Shown: positions 26,111 to 34,903 of the stretch, piece after piece
How the letters are laid out: each line of letters begins with the position of its first letter
How positions within the stretch are numbered: the stretch's first letter is position 1
Assembly: GCA_036136335.1 (NCBI GenBank)
Contig: JAYZQT010000018.1
Coordinates: forward strand, 34,115-98,114
Length of the DNA: 64,000 nt
Reading direction: 5' to 3'
Source of the DNA: JAYZQT01 sp036136335
Lineage (GTDB): Bacteria > Pseudomonadota > Alphaproteobacteria > MPNO01 > UBA830
Made by a program: the position numbers and the translations under genes
The notes under the pieces: generated by a model
Databases searched by the model: none
Told to the model about the DNA's origin: nothing
What the model saw: the letters and a program-made list of their open reading frames with translations, nothing else

Positions 26111-26950
26111 TTATTTCGCTGCGTGTGCCTCCAGTCGTGCCTCGGCTTTCACGTAATCGAAAGTTTCAGGTTCAATATTTCCAGCATAAATGGCCTGGAC
26201 GCGTTCAGCTGTGATGGGGTAAGAAAATTCCGCGTTTCTCATTGTAATGCGATGCCTGAGGATCTCGACGACAATTTTTTCCATTAGTTTTAAGTCATCA
26301 GAGCTCCAGCCCTCGCCATCCAAGCCAGCAATCCCTTCGAGCATATGGTCAAACTCATCTTCGTAAATCTTCTTGCAGGCCTCGGCTATGAGCTGGTTGG
26401 CATAATCAAATTTCCCCCCGATATTTTTGGCGTGCATCCCCTCCCTGAATAAGGTGCAGTACCCCCCCTCGGTAAACCTAGTTGCCCTAATCCCAAGTTT
26501 TCCATATTTGGCTATCGCGTCGTGCCTAACCCTGGTCAGGGCTGCATCTTCATCCCATGTTTTTAGGTTGTGTGGATTGATTGAAACGGTGTCCGGGGGT
26601 TTTATTTTATCAAACACATCCGAGAAAAGGCAAAAATGTTCATATTCTTCCTTGAGTATCTCTAGAAGTTCTAACACATAGTGGCGATCTACGCTGTCTG
26701 CGTCGCCCGTATCTATCTTTGGGTATACAAGTTGCAACTCCGTCAGTGGCCCCAGAAAAACTCCCATATTCTTGTACTCTCCAGCCCCGGTTCCATTGAA
26801 CTCCTTTGAGCACTGTCGCTGAATCCATAACAGATCAGTTTCGAGGGTCCGCGCTGGCGAAGTGAAATAAGTCCGAACAACCTCCGCTTCTCCGGCCCAA
26901 AGGCGCACCGAGACATCTATGAGCCGCTGCAGTTCCTGGCTGAGAGCCAT
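26111..26950 (-). CDS. Unrecognised ferritin-like helical protein
   Basis: 279 residues, mostly helical, not assignable to a named family by eye. Two carboxylate/His motifs suggest a diiron four-helix bundle: ILKEEYEHFCLF (E-E-x-E-H) and, about 100 residues later, YEDEFDHMLEG (E-D-E-x-D-H). The E-x2-H repeat spacing resembles ferritin-like oxygenases and rubrerythrin-type proteins. No signal peptide is visible. The ATG at 26950 follows GGGAAGGATATACAAT; an upstream ATG at 26998 lacks support. It is divergent from cutA with a small palindrome between them. A function in oxygen-dependent chemistry or metal handling is speculation. Confidence 0.6.
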   Translation of the reverse strand: MALSQELQRLIDVSVRLWAGEAEVVRTYFTSPARTLETDLLWIQRQCSKEFNGTGAGEYKNMGVFLGPLTELQLVYPKIDTGDADSVDRHYVLELLEILKEEYEHFCLFSDVFDKIKPPDTVSINPHNLKTWDEDAALTRVRHDAIAKYGKLGIRATRFTEGGYCTLFREGMHAKNIGGKFDYANQLIAEACKKIYEDEFDHMLEGIAGLDGEGWSSDDLKLMEKIVVEILRHRITMRNAEFSYPITAERVQAIYAGNIEPETFDYVKAEARLEAHAAK

Positions 26951-27027
26951 ATTGTATATCCTTCCCTGTCCTGACCTTTTATCCATAAAGACAATCATAG
27001 ACCCTAACTTTGATACATAAATCTCAC

Positions 27028-27040
27028 ACTACAGTGTAGT
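27028..27040. promoter_or_regulatory. 13-bp palindrome in the divergent cutA region
   Basis: ACTACAGTGTAGT is a perfect dyad about a central G, midway between the ferritin-like gene start (26950, minus strand) and cutA (27082, plus strand). The position suits an operator for one or both units. No regulator gene is adjacent and the repeat is short, so chance is possible. Confidence 0.3.
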
Positions 27041-27081
27041 TTAATGATGAACATTGATTAATACAGGGAATCTACTCAAAC

Positions 27082-27456
27082 ATGTCTGCATCCGCTACCA
27101 AGCCTGAATCTAACGCTTGTTTCATTTACGTTACGACGGGCAGTATTGACGAGGCTAAAACAATTGGCAGAAAACTGGTCGAGACCCGGCTAGCGGCTTG
27201 CGTAAACATAATCGACCCCATGATTTCACTATACTGGTGGGAGGGAAAAGTTCAGGAAGGCAATGAGACCGTTCTCATTGCCAAGACAACTGCGGTAAAG
27301 GTTGCGGCGTTAACTGCCGCAGTGTGTGAATTGCACAGCTATGATTGTCCATGTGCGATTGCATTACCAATCGTGGACGGAAATGCGGATTATGTTGACT
27401 GGATTGGGAGAGAGGCAGCTAACGAAGACTGCCAAATTATGACCCCGGATTTATGA
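27082..27456 (+). CDS. cutA: CutA-family protein
   Basis: A 124-residue protein with the CutA signature: FIYVTTGSIDEAKTIGRKLVE near the start, LAACVNIIDP, LYWWEGKVQE, and a C-terminal LPIVDGNADYVDWI. CutA forms very stable trimers with a PII-like fold. It is linked to copper tolerance in E. coli, but its real task is unsettled. It is monocistronic or leads the MFS gene 54 bases downstream. Confidence 0.92.
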   Translation: MSASATKPESNACFIYVTTGSIDEAKTIGRKLVETRLAACVNIIDPMISLYWWEGKVQEGNETVLIAKTTAVKVAALTAAVCELHSYDCPCAIALPIVDGNADYVDWIGREAANEDCQIMTPDL

Positions 27457-27510
27457 TAATGTATTTTGAAGCGATCAAAATTTTGACAAAAATCCATTCA
27501 ATACCAATTC

Positions 27511-28758
27511 GTGCGATTTATGGCTGATAGGAATACGAGTGCGGGCAGGAGCGGAGCCCTTCTATTTGCTAATTTTGCCCATTTTTTCAGCCACATGATG
27601 ATGCTCGTATATCCCACAATCGTCATCGTTTTGGAAAAAGTGTTTGATCTTCCGTTTGGCGAGTTACTGTCACTATCGTTAACAGGTTTTATGCTCTACG
27701 GGGTAGCTGCGCTGCCTGCGGGCTGGTTGGCAGATCGATGGAGTGCGAAGGGGATGCTGGCCGTTTTTTTTCTGGGGACGGGCGCGGCTGGCGTTGCTGC
27801 CGGATTAGCTTCAGGACCACTGGAAATCGCCATAGCGCTTGGGGCCATTGGTCTGTTTTCATCGATTTACCATCCAGTGGGTACCGCTTTGGTGGTCGCC
27901 AATGCCAAGGCACGTGGAAAGGCACTTGGGGTGAACGGTGTCTTTGGAACGGCGGGGATCGCAGTAACACCGGTGTTTGTGGCAGGTCTGGCAGCCACTT
28001 TTGGTTGGAGGTATGGGTTTATAGTCCCAGGTCTGGCTTGTATTCTTGCAGGCTTGGCATTTCTATTCGTTATGAAGGGCTCGCCTTCGGGCTGGAGTGA
28101 AAGCGGAGGAGGAACTGATACTGTCCTTTCGCTCAGGCAGGCTGTGAGGGGATTGGGGATACTTTGTATTACTGTTTTAGGGGTTGGCTTGCTGGCACAG
28201 GCAATAACCGTTGGAATGCCCAAAATATTTGCGGTCCGGGCGCCGGATGTTGTAACGCAGCTGGGTTTGATCGGTGCTGGGGGGCTGGCCTCGGCGGCCC
28301 TTGCAATTGGAGCATTTGGACAGTTGGCGGGAGGGTGGCTTGCTGATCGTTACCGACTGACTGTTGTTTATCCCAGTGTATATGTTGTGATGATACCGGT
28401 AGCATTTCTATCGGGAAATCTTAGCGGCCTGCCCCTGGTCGGCGCTGCGGGGGGGCTAATGTTTCTTATAACGGCGTCGCTCCCAACCGAGAACAGTCTC
28501 GTGGCTCGATACTGTCCTGCCAACTGGCGGGCGAGCGCCTATGGAGTAAAATTTGTATTGGGGCTTGGGGTCAGCTCTTTGGCGATACCATTGACCGGCG
28601 GTATTTACGATGCAACTGGTGGTTTTTGGTGGCTGTTTACAGGAATGGCAATAGTCGCTGCAATTATCATTGGGCTTGCGGTTTGTCTGCCGTCGACGGG
28701 AGTACAAAACACCAGTAACACAGAGGTTCGGGAACCGGCAGCAGGCCCGGCAACCTAG
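27511..28758 (+). CDS. MFS transporter
   Basis: A 415-residue, twelve-helix major facilitator. The loop between helices 2 and 3 reads GWLADRWSAKG, matching the MFS G-x3-DRxG/S motif, and it recurs in the second half as GGWLADRYRL. The first in-frame codon is GTG at 27511 and an ATG lies at 27520; neither has a strong ribosome-binding site, so the start is uncertain by three codons. The C-terminal tail (STGVQNTSNTEVREPAAGPAT) is hydrophilic. The substrate is unknown. It is convergent with the metY operon. Confidence 0.85.
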   Translation: MRFMADRNTSAGRSGALLFANFAHFFSHMMMLVYPTIVIVLEKVFDLPFGELLSLSLTGFMLYGVAALPAGWLADRWSAKGMLAVFFLGTGAAGVAAGLASGPLEIAIALGAIGLFSSIYHPVGTALVVANAKARGKALGVNGVFGTAGIAVTPVFVAGLAATFGWRYGFIVPGLACILAGLAFLFVMKGSPSGWSESGGGTDTVLSLRQAVRGLGILCITVLGVGLLAQAITVGMPKIFAVRAPDVVTQLGLIGAGGLASAALAIGAFGQLAGGWLADRYRLTVVYPSVYVVMIPVAFLSGNLSGLPLVGAAGGLMFLITASLPTENSLVARYCPANWRASAYGVKFVLGLGVSSLAIPLTGGIYDATGGFWWLFTGMAIVAAIIIGLAVCLPSTGVQNTSNTEVREPAAGPAT

Positions 28759-28822
28759 CAGTCTAGCGTGCGCATGTTTAAAATGCTTAAGAAGAGCGCC
28801 GCAACCAATGCTGTCTTAGAGA

Positions 28823-30118
28823 TCAAGAGGCGCTTAGTGCCTGATCCAGATCATGCAAAATATCTTCCACGGTCTCAATCCCTACTGAGATGCGAATGAC
28901 ATCCGGTCCCGCGCCAGCCGCAATTTTCTGCTCTTCAGTAAGTTGTCGGTGTGTTGTAGAGGCCGGATGTAGAATTAGACTTCGAGTATCCCCAACGTTT
29001 GCTAGGTGTGAAATCAGGTTGCAGCCTTCGACGAGCTGGGTTCCAGTTTCATATCCGCCTTTTAGTCCAAAAGTAAAGACGGATCCGCAACCATTGGGGA
29101 AGTATTTCTGTTTGTTGGCAAATGAGGGACTTGATCGCAGCGCGGCATAGGAAACCCAGGCAACCGCTGGATGACCCTCCAGCCAGCCCGCGACTGTTTC
29201 AGCGTTGGCCACGTGTCTTTCCATACGAAGCGGCAGCGTCTCGATGCCGGTCAGCGTCATAAACGCGTTGGTGGGCGACAGTGCGGGGCCAAAATCACGA
29301 AGTGCGACCGTGCGGGTACGCATCGTAAAGCTAAAATCTCCGAACGTTTCGTAAAAGGTTAGTCCGTGATATGCCTGATCGGGTGCAGTCATGGAGGGAA
29401 ACTTGTCATTCTGGGCCCAGTCAAAATGCCCTGATTCGACGATGATCCCACCCATGGAATTTCCATGTCCATTTAGGTATTTGGTTGTGGAATGAATTAC
29501 GATATCGGCGCCGTGATCAATGGGATTAAAAAGAAAAGGGGTAGCCATGGTGTTGTCGACGATCAATGGTATTCCTGCGTTACGTGCTATATCAGAAATT
29601 ACTTCGATGTCTCCAATGACGCTTGAAGGGTTGGAAACTGATTCAATGAAAATAGCCTTCGATCTATCGGTCAATGCATCCTGAATGGTTTCTGGCCTGA
29701 GTGGATCTGCAAAATCGCAATGCCAACCCAGTTTTTTGAAGCTGACACCGAACTGGGTAATAGAGCCACCGTAGAGGTTGCGGGACGCGACAAAATGATC
29801 CCCCGGCTCTAGGAGTGTGAAGAATGTCAGAAACTGTGCCGCATGTCCTGATCCAGCCGCGCAGGCGGCACGGCCATTTTCGAGGCTTGCAATCCGTTCT
29901 TCAAGGACAGCGACTGTAGGATTGGTTATCCGGGAATAGATAAAGCCGAAAGTTTGGAGATTGAAAAGCGATGCCGCATGGTCTGCATCATCGAAAACGT
30001 ATGATGTTGAATGATGTATGGGAGTGTTTCGTGCGCCGGTGGTGGCGTCCGGAGTAGCGCCAGCGTGCACCGCACGGGTCTCGAAGCCAAAATTCGTTTT
30101 GTTTTTTTTGTCAGTCAC
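28823..30118 (-). CDS. metY: O-acetylhomoserine (thiol)-lyase / Cys-Met metabolism PLP enzyme
   Basis: 431 residues, the length of O-acetylhomoserine sulfhydrylases (cystathionine gamma-synthases are about 390). It opens with FGFETRAVHAGATPDATTGARNTPI, and the PLP lysine is in HSTTKYLNGHG. It joins O-acetylhomoserine with sulfide to make homocysteine in the cytoplasm. It is last in a four-gene operon and overlaps the CoA-binding protein gene by eight bases. Together with hom (38 kb) and a MetE-like protein (24 kb) it covers parts of methionine synthesis, though the loci are separate. Confidence 0.9.
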   Translation of the reverse strand: MTDKKNKTNFGFETRAVHAGATPDATTGARNTPIHHSTSYVFDDADHAASLFNLQTFGFIYSRITNPTVAVLEERIASLENGRAACAAGSGHAAQFLTFFTLLEPGDHFVASRNLYGGSITQFGVSFKKLGWHCDFADPLRPETIQDALTDRSKAIFIESVSNPSSVIGDIEVISDIARNAGIPLIVDNTMATPFLFNPIDHGADIVIHSTTKYLNGHGNSMGGIIVESGHFDWAQNDKFPSMTAPDQAYHGLTFYETFGDFSFTMRTRTVALRDFGPALSPTNAFMTLTGIETLPLRMERHVANAETVAGWLEGHPAVAWVSYAALRSSPSFANKQKYFPNGCGSVFTFGLKGGYETGTQLVEGCNLISHLANVGDTRSLILHPASTTHRQLTEEQKIAAGAGPDVIRISVGIETVEDILHDLDQALSAS

Positions 30119-30620
30119 GGTGGCGATGCAGCCGCGCCAGTCGTGGGCGTTTCGACGATATAACCCCGGAGTTTATGCCTGACCATGACAACTCATGGTT
30201 CAGTCGTCCGTACTCGATTTTTGGGCAACGGTTCATGATTACATTGAGCCCGGCATCTTCTGCTCGCACCCGGGCAGCCTCGTCCGTTACACCGAGCTGC
30301 ATCCACACCGTTTTTACGCCAACATTGTCTTTAACGGTTATAGCCTGGTCCACAACGGCTCCTGCCTCCTCGGATCGACGGAAAATGTCCACCATGTCAA
30401 CCGGGCCCGGTACTTCCGATAAATCTGAGTAGCACGTTTCGTTATTAATGTTGATGCCAGCGTAAGCGGGGTTTACCGGAATGACTTTGTACCCCTTTTG
30501 TTGAAGGTATTTCATCGCAAAGTTGCTTGGTCTTACCCAGTTCTTCGAGGCTCCAATCATGGCTATAGTGTGGGTCTGATCCAGAATGCTCCTAATCAGG
30601 TGGTCCGGATAACTGTCCAT
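30111..30620 (-). CDS. CoA-binding (YccU-like) protein
   Basis: A 169-residue Rossmann-type CoA_binding domain protein. TIAMIGASKNWVRPSN with the following GYKVIPVNP is the nucleotide/CoA-binding pattern, and TVWMQLGVTDEAA and VIMNRCPKIEYGR are conserved later. Members resemble the CoA-binding part of succinyl-CoA synthetase but have no known reaction. It sits between the IPNS-like gene (two bases upstream) and metY (eight-base overlap), a linkage seen in other Alphaproteobacteria, which suggests a role near methionine or CoA metabolism. Confidence 0.85.
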   Translation of the reverse strand: MDSYPDHLIRSILDQTHTIAMIGASKNWVRPSNFAMKYLQQKGYKVIPVNPAYAGININNETCYSDLSEVPGPVDMVDIFRRSEEAGAVVDQAITVKDNVGVKTVWMQLGVTDEAARVRAEDAGLNVIMNRCPKIEYGRLNHELSWSGINSGVISSKRPRLARLHRHRD

Positions 30621-30622
30621 GT

Positions 30623-31642
30623 TTAATGTAACCCACCTGAGATCAATTGTTCACCGCTCGCGGTACCAGCCCCCGAACTGGTAGCATTCGCTTTCGTAAT
30701 CTTTCCGAAATAGTGTTCCGCAAAGGTCGGTGCCTTCGTGTTTTCCTCTGTTTTGTCAATGCCGTCCAAAACGGCGTCGTGATTGGGTTGATGAAAATAG
30801 ACTATTGAAATCCGGTCTTTGACGGCAGCATTTTGGGGTGGATTAACCACCCGGTGCAGCGTAGATTTGAAGCGCCCACCGGTCCAAAGTTGCATCGTGT
30901 CGCCAATATTGCAAACGAATCCATCCTCCGGCGTTTCGACGTCGTACCAACCACCATCTCCATTACTAACCTGCAGACCACCCGGTACATTATCGCCTTT
31001 AACGAACGTGAATGTGCCATAATCAGTGTGCTCTCCCGCCCGTAACTGGCCTTCGAGCGGCTCGGTAAACTGGGATAGGTATTTGATAATTCTGAGATTG
31101 CTGCAGGGACGGTCGGCTTTGTCCGAAAAAAAATTTGGATCGATTCCCAAGGCAACTGCAAACCCTTCCATTAAATTGTTTGCGACCTGAGTGACGGCAG
31201 AATAATACTCGGTAATGATGGCACGATAGTGAGGGATATCCGGCCATTTGTTAGGGGCAAAAAATGTAATTCCAGCACCTGTTGTATAATACTCTTCCTG
31301 TCCCGACCAGGGCGGACCCATTCCCCAAGCTTCTTGCAAATCCGGAGGCGATTTTTTCCCGAGTGTATTGCCCAGCGCGCGGTCGTTAGGTGGGTTCCAC
31401 CCCCGAGTAATTTTTTCGGGTGGCCTGAGAACGTCTTGTTTGACAGGTGTTGGCGCGGCGAAAAACTCCTCTGCTGCCTGTCGGGCTTTTTGAAATAGTT
31501 CAAGGGGAATGCCATGTCCAACAACCGTAAAGAAACCCGTATCAGTACATGCTTGCTCAATTTCGGCAGCTACCATGTTCCTCAATTTTACATTGCGGCC
31601 GCGAAGCGGAGAGATGTCGATTAGTGGAATGGAGGTCGGCAC
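30623..31642 (-). CDS. Isopenicillin-N-synthase-like 2-oxoglutarate/Fe(II) oxygenase
   Basis: About 339 residues. It starts VPTSIPLIDISPLRG, the standard opening of the DIOX_N domain. The 2OG-Fe(II) domain has H-x-D in GEHTDYGTFTF, the distal His in STLHRVVNP and the Arg-x-Ser pair in RISIVYFHQP. GTG at 31642 is preferred because it follows the stop of the enoyl-CoA hydratase gene. An ATG at 31690 with GAAGGA upstream is possible, but its 16 extra residues are read through the neighbouring gene. Relatives act on amino acids, gibberellin-like or secondary metabolites. The substrate is unknown; despite the family name, penicillin synthesis is not implied. Confidence 0.83.
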   Translation of the reverse strand: MPTSIPLIDISPLRGRNVKLRNMVAAEIEQACTDTGFFTVVGHGIPLELFQKARQAAEEFFAAPTPVKQDVLRPPEKITRGWNPPNDRALGNTLGKKSPPDLQEAWGMGPPWSGQEEYYTTGAGITFFAPNKWPDIPHYRAIITEYYSAVTQVANNLMEGFAVALGIDPNFFSDKADRPCSNLRIIKYLSQFTEPLEGQLRAGEHTDYGTFTFVKGDNVPGGLQVSNGDGGWYDVETPEDGFVCNIGDTMQLWTGGRFKSTLHRVVNPPQNAAVKDRISIVYFHQPNHDAVLDGIDKTEENTKAPTFAEHYFGKITKANATSSGAGTASGEQLISGGLH

Positions 31643-31646
31643 GCGT

Positions 31647-32432
31647 TTATTTGCCTTGCCAAACGGGGTTTCGCTTTTCCAGAAATGCATCGATTCCTTC
31701 TTCAGCGTCGTGGGCCATCATGTTTTCAACCATTATCTTGGTAGCGTGGTCATACGCTTCCGTGAGCGGCATATCGAGTTGTTGGTAATATGCTTGCTTC
31801 CCGATCTTGATGGTCAAAGGCGATTTGGAAGTTATATCAATACACAATTTCCTTATCGTTTCGTCGAGGTCCTTCTCGGTTGATACCTGGTTGACCAGAC
31901 CATACGCGCACGCAGTTCTTGCATCAATCATTTCTCCCGTAAGCAGCATTTCCATAGCCTGCTTGCGCCCCAAGTTTCGGCTCAAGGCGACCATCGGTGT
32001 AGAGCAGAACAGACCAATGTTGACTCCTGGGGTTGCGAAACAAGCGGTTTCGACCGCAACCGCAAGGTCGCAGGTGGCAATCAGCTGGCAGCCGGCGGCG
32101 GATGCGGTTCCCTGAATTCGGGCTATTACTGGTTGGGGTAGCCTGGTGATAGTCAGCATTAATTTTGAGCACATGGAGAACAGGTTCTTATAGGCTCCAC
32201 GTTCCGGATTGGAGCGGATCTCCCTTAGGTCGTGACCAGAGCAAAAGGCCGGGCCGTTCGCTGCAAGTACGACGACACGGATACGTGGAGTATCTGTAAT
32301 TTCATCTAACTCCGCCTGGAGGGCGGTCATAAGTTCAGTCGATAGCGCGTTACGGGAACCGGGGCGGTTTAAAGTGAGGGTTGCAATACCGTCTCGGTCG
32401 TCGCGCATTAGTGGAGGTGGTGGAGGTGCCAT
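31647..32432 (-). CDS. Enoyl-CoA hydratase/isomerase family protein (ECHDC3-like)
   Basis: A 261-residue crotonase-fold protein. Oxyanion-hole segments are ANGPAFCSGHDLREI and IQGTASAAGCQLIATCDLAVA. Where true hydratases have a Glu-containing loop, this one reads GVNIGLFCSTPMVALSRNLG, the style of ECHDC3-type members whose catalytic Glu is absent. Water addition to enoyl-CoA is therefore doubtful; isomerase, hydrolase or non-catalytic roles are alternatives. It is the first gene of the operon ECH - IPNS-like - CoA-binding - metY, with a 4-base gap to the next start. Confidence 0.85.
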   Translation of the reverse strand: MAPPPPPLMRDDRDGIATLTLNRPGSRNALSTELMTALQAELDEITDTPRIRVVVLAANGPAFCSGHDLREIRSNPERGAYKNLFSMCSKLMLTITRLPQPVIARIQGTASAAGCQLIATCDLAVAVETACFATPGVNIGLFCSTPMVALSRNLGRKQAMEMLLTGEMIDARTACAYGLVNQVSTEKDLDETIRKLCIDITSKSPLTIKIGKQAYYQQLDMPLTEAYDHATKIMVENMMAHDAEEGIDAFLEKRNPVWQGK

Positions 32433-32704
32433 AAGCGTGTACCTAGGTTCCTGTTTTCAATCGTTTCAGACACTTTGGTTTTTTTAGGGTCGTTTACAGC
32501 CTATAATGTGCGCGACATCCCATAGTATAAATCGACCATTAGTGGTATGTGCGATTTTTTCGTAACTGGCGCCGAAGGTACCATAGGAACTGTTGGTCGT
32601 TAAGCGGGTGTTTTCCGGTTTTCGTATGAACTAAAACACTATGTGGTATTATAATACCATTTTACATTGTACTGATATTCCTTGTTTTTTTGCAGTAACT
32701 TACA

Positions 32705-32770
32705 TTGACATGTTCGTAATAACTGTCATATTCGCGCTATTGGGACCCGCATCCGCGGGCCTTTCTTTTT
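32705..32770 (+). promoter_or_regulatory. Probable rplM promoter and leader hairpin with T-run
   Basis: TTGACA (32705-32710) lies about 17 bases before ATATTC (32728-32733), a plausible sigma-70 promoter with a weak -10. Directly after it, CCCGC (32746-32750) and GCGGG (32755-32759) form a tight hairpin around ATCC. It is extended by GG/CC across a bulge and followed by CTTTCTTTTT. This is a terminator-shaped leader inside the 5' region of rplM-rpsI, so it may act as an attenuator or an L13-binding site. The rest of 32433-32704 shows no gene; it is the divergent spacer to the ECH operon. Confidence 0.5.
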
Positions 32771-32781
32771 GGGACTTGGAT

Positions 32782-33246
32782 ATGAAAACCATTTCCGTGA
32801 AAGCGACCGAGGTACAAACCAAATGGTACCTTGTCGACGCCGAGGACTTGGTTCTTGGCCGTATGGCGGCCATTTGCGCGAGGATCCTCCGTGGCAAGCA
32901 TAAGCCGATCTTTACTCCGCACGTGGATTGTGGTGACGGCATAATCATTATCAATGCTGACAGGGTGGCGATGACTGGCAAAAAGACGACGGATAAGGTT
33001 TATTACCGCCATACGGGATACCCGGGAGGGGTAAAATCTGAGACCCCGGAAAAGCTGATTGCTGATGGGCGGGGCGAACGCATTGTCATGAAAGCGGTCG
33101 AGCGGATGCTGCCTAAAACCAAACTTGGCAGACAACAGCTAACGAAACTTCGTGTGTTTGCTGGTCCCGAACATCACCATGCGGCGCAGAGCCCCGAGTT
33201 ACTTGATATTGCATCGATGAATACGAAAAATAAAAGGAGCGCCTGA
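32782..33246 (+). CDS. rplM: 50S ribosomal protein L13
   Basis: A 154-residue L13: MKTISVKATEV at the start, then WYLVDAEDLVLGRMA, GDGIIIINADRVAMTGKK and the HTGYPGG signature, with LRVFAGPEHHHAAQSP near the end. It binds 23S rRNA early in large-subunit assembly and can act as a translational autoregulator. The open frame extends upstream to 32641, but homologous sequence starts at 32782, just after the leader hairpin. rpsI follows after two bases, the universal bacterial pair. Confidence 0.97.
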   Translation: MKTISVKATEVQTKWYLVDAEDLVLGRMAAICARILRGKHKPIFTPHVDCGDGIIIINADRVAMTGKKTTDKVYYRHTGYPGGVKSETPEKLIADGRGERIVMKAVERMLPKTKLGRQQLTKLRVFAGPEHHHAAQSPELLDIASMNTKNKRSA

Positions 33247-33248
33247 GA

Positions 33249-33803
33249 ATGGCGGATCAGGACGAAAACACAGGTGACGGGACGCTCGGCGAAGTTTTAA
33301 AGGAAGCGGTAGCCGAGGCAGAAGCAAATGCGATAGAGAAGAGCGCGACATCCGAACCGGCAGGCGTGTCAACGCCCATACCTGAAGTAACCCCTGCAGA
33401 ACCCAGAATAGATGCGCAGGGACGAGCATATGCTACGGGAAAGCGCAAGAACGCGGTGGCCCGCGTCTGGATAAAACCCGGCAGTGGGCGTCTGATAGTT
33501 AACGGCAAGGATGGTCCGGTTTATTTTGCGCGCCCGGTGCTGCAGATGATTCTCAATCAGCCACTTCAGGTAGTTGATCGGGTTACTCAGTATGACATTT
33601 GGTGTACGGTTTCCGGGGGCGGTTTATCAGGTCAGGCTGGTGCAGTGCGGCACGGTATTTCGAAAGCCCTAACCTATTTTGAACCAGGATTGCGGGCGAC
33701 ATTGAAGCAGGGTGGTTTTTTGACTAGGGATTCGCGTACCGTTGAACGAAAGAAATATGGTAGGCGGAAAGCGCGCCGATCCTTCCAGTTCTCGAAACGA
33801 TAA
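33249..33803 (+). CDS. rpsI: 30S ribosomal protein S9
   Basis: A 184-residue S9 with a typical core from about residue 57 (GRAYATGKRKNAVARVWIKPG) to the basic tail RRKARRSFQFSKR that reaches the P-site tRNA. The first about 55 residues are an acidic, Ala/Glu-rich extension, longer than the 130-residue E. coli protein. Similar N-terminal extensions occur in many Alphaproteobacteria. It is cotranscribed with rplM (two-base gap) and followed by a clear terminator. Confidence 0.97.
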   Translation: MADQDENTGDGTLGEVLKEAVAEAEANAIEKSATSEPAGVSTPIPEVTPAEPRIDAQGRAYATGKRKNAVARVWIKPGSGRLIVNGKDGPVYFARPVLQMILNQPLQVVDRVTQYDIWCTVSGGGLSGQAGAVRHGISKALTYFEPGLRATLKQGGFLTRDSRTVERKKYGRRKARRSFQFSKR

Positions 33804-33828
33804 GGCTGGGACAGCCATTTACGACTTT

Positions 33829-33861
33829 TGGGCGTTCCCTCGTGGACGCCCTTTTTCTTTG
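33829..33861 (+). terminator. Rho-independent terminator of rplM-rpsI
   Basis: Arms GGGCGT and ACGCCC flank a loop of about ten bases (TCCCTCGTGG) and are followed by TTTTTCTTT. It lies some 30 bases after the rpsI stop and about 45 bases before argC, separating the ribosomal operon from argC. Confidence 0.85.
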
Positions 33862-33906
33862 CGGTGACCACACTTGTGGAACTATTCTGCATAGAGGAAT
33901 GTAAGC

Positions 33907-34860
33907 ATGACGACTACAATCTTTATAGACGGCGAAGAAGGCACAACCGGGCTCCAGATTCGTGAGCGGTTGAAAGGTCGGGCAGAACTAGACCTGATTA
34001 ACCTGACCAAAGAACGGCGCAAGGATCTAAAGGCACGGAGCGAAGCGCTAAATGCTGCAGATGTTGCTATATTGTGTTTGCCGGATGAAGCAGCACGTGA
34101 TGCAGTCGCGATGATAGACAGCGATACAACCCGGGTAATTGACGCCTCGACCAAACACCGGGTTGACTCCGGTTGGATATACGGGTTCCCGGAAATGTTC
34201 TCTGGACATCGTGAAAATGTTTCCGTTGCTTCGCGTGTAACAAATCCAGGGTGTTATCCAACCGGCGCGGTCGGATTGATCCGGCCTCTAGTGGACGCCG
34301 GTATCTTACCACGCAGTCATCCAGTTACCATCAATGCAATATCAGGTTTTTCCGGTGGAGGAAAAGCACTGATTGAACGGATGAAAAATTCGAGCGTTGA
34401 CGATGCAATATCGAGTAACTGGTTCGGTTATGGCTTGGGGCTCGCACACAAGCATGTTCCGGAAATACAGTTATATGGCGGACTCGAAAATGCTCCGCTG
34501 TTTGTACCTAGTGTCGGCCGCTTTGAGCAGGGGATGGTGGTACAGGTTCCGCTCCCGCTTTGGGGTCTGAAGAAGAAGCCAACAGTTAATGATCTACGAG
34601 AAGTTATGGCTCAATATTATCACTCCCAGCATTTTGTCTCGGTCGCTAATGCCGAAGAAACCGCGAACCATGAGGCGAAACTTGATCCCGAGGAACTGAA
34701 TGGAACCAACCACATGCGTCTATATGTATTTGGCAATGATGATACGAACCAAGCGTTGCTAGCCGCTCAACTTGACAATTTGGGCAAGGGTGCATCGGGG
34801 CAGGCGGTGCAGTGCCTAAACCTGATGCTTGGATTGGACGAATCGACAGGCCTCCGTTAG
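33907..34860 (+). CDS. argC: N-acetyl-gamma-glutamyl-phosphate reductase
   Basis: A 317-residue ArgC of the shorter type 2 class. The NADP domain starts TTIFIDGEEGTTGLQIRERL, and the catalytic Cys lies in VTNPGCYPTGA, followed by NAISGFSGGGKALIE. It reduces N-acetylglutamyl-5-phosphate to the semialdehyde in arginine synthesis. Placement just after rpsI is common in Alphaproteobacteria. No other arg gene is in the window. It follows the terminator, so it needs its own promoter within about 45 bases or readthrough. Confidence 0.95.
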   Translation: MTTTIFIDGEEGTTGLQIRERLKGRAELDLINLTKERRKDLKARSEALNAADVAILCLPDEAARDAVAMIDSDTTRVIDASTKHRVDSGWIYGFPEMFSGHRENVSVASRVTNPGCYPTGAVGLIRPLVDAGILPRSHPVTINAISGFSGGGKALIERMKNSSVDDAISSNWFGYGLGLAHKHVPEIQLYGGLENAPLFVPSVGRFEQGMVVQVPLPLWGLKKKPTVNDLREVMAQYYHSQHFVSVANAEETANHEAKLDPEELNGTNHMRLYVFGNDDTNQALLAAQLDNLGKGASGQAVQCLNLMLGLDESTGLR

Positions 34861-34903
34861 AGCGGTTCACAGCCTTGAAAGTCATATCGAATAGGGAGTA
34901 ACC

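Noticed and set aside
32433..32640. SAM-type riboswitch ahead of the operon containing metY
   Set aside because: I looked for a SAM-II-like pseudoknot in the leader of the ECH-metY operon and saw no matching pattern.
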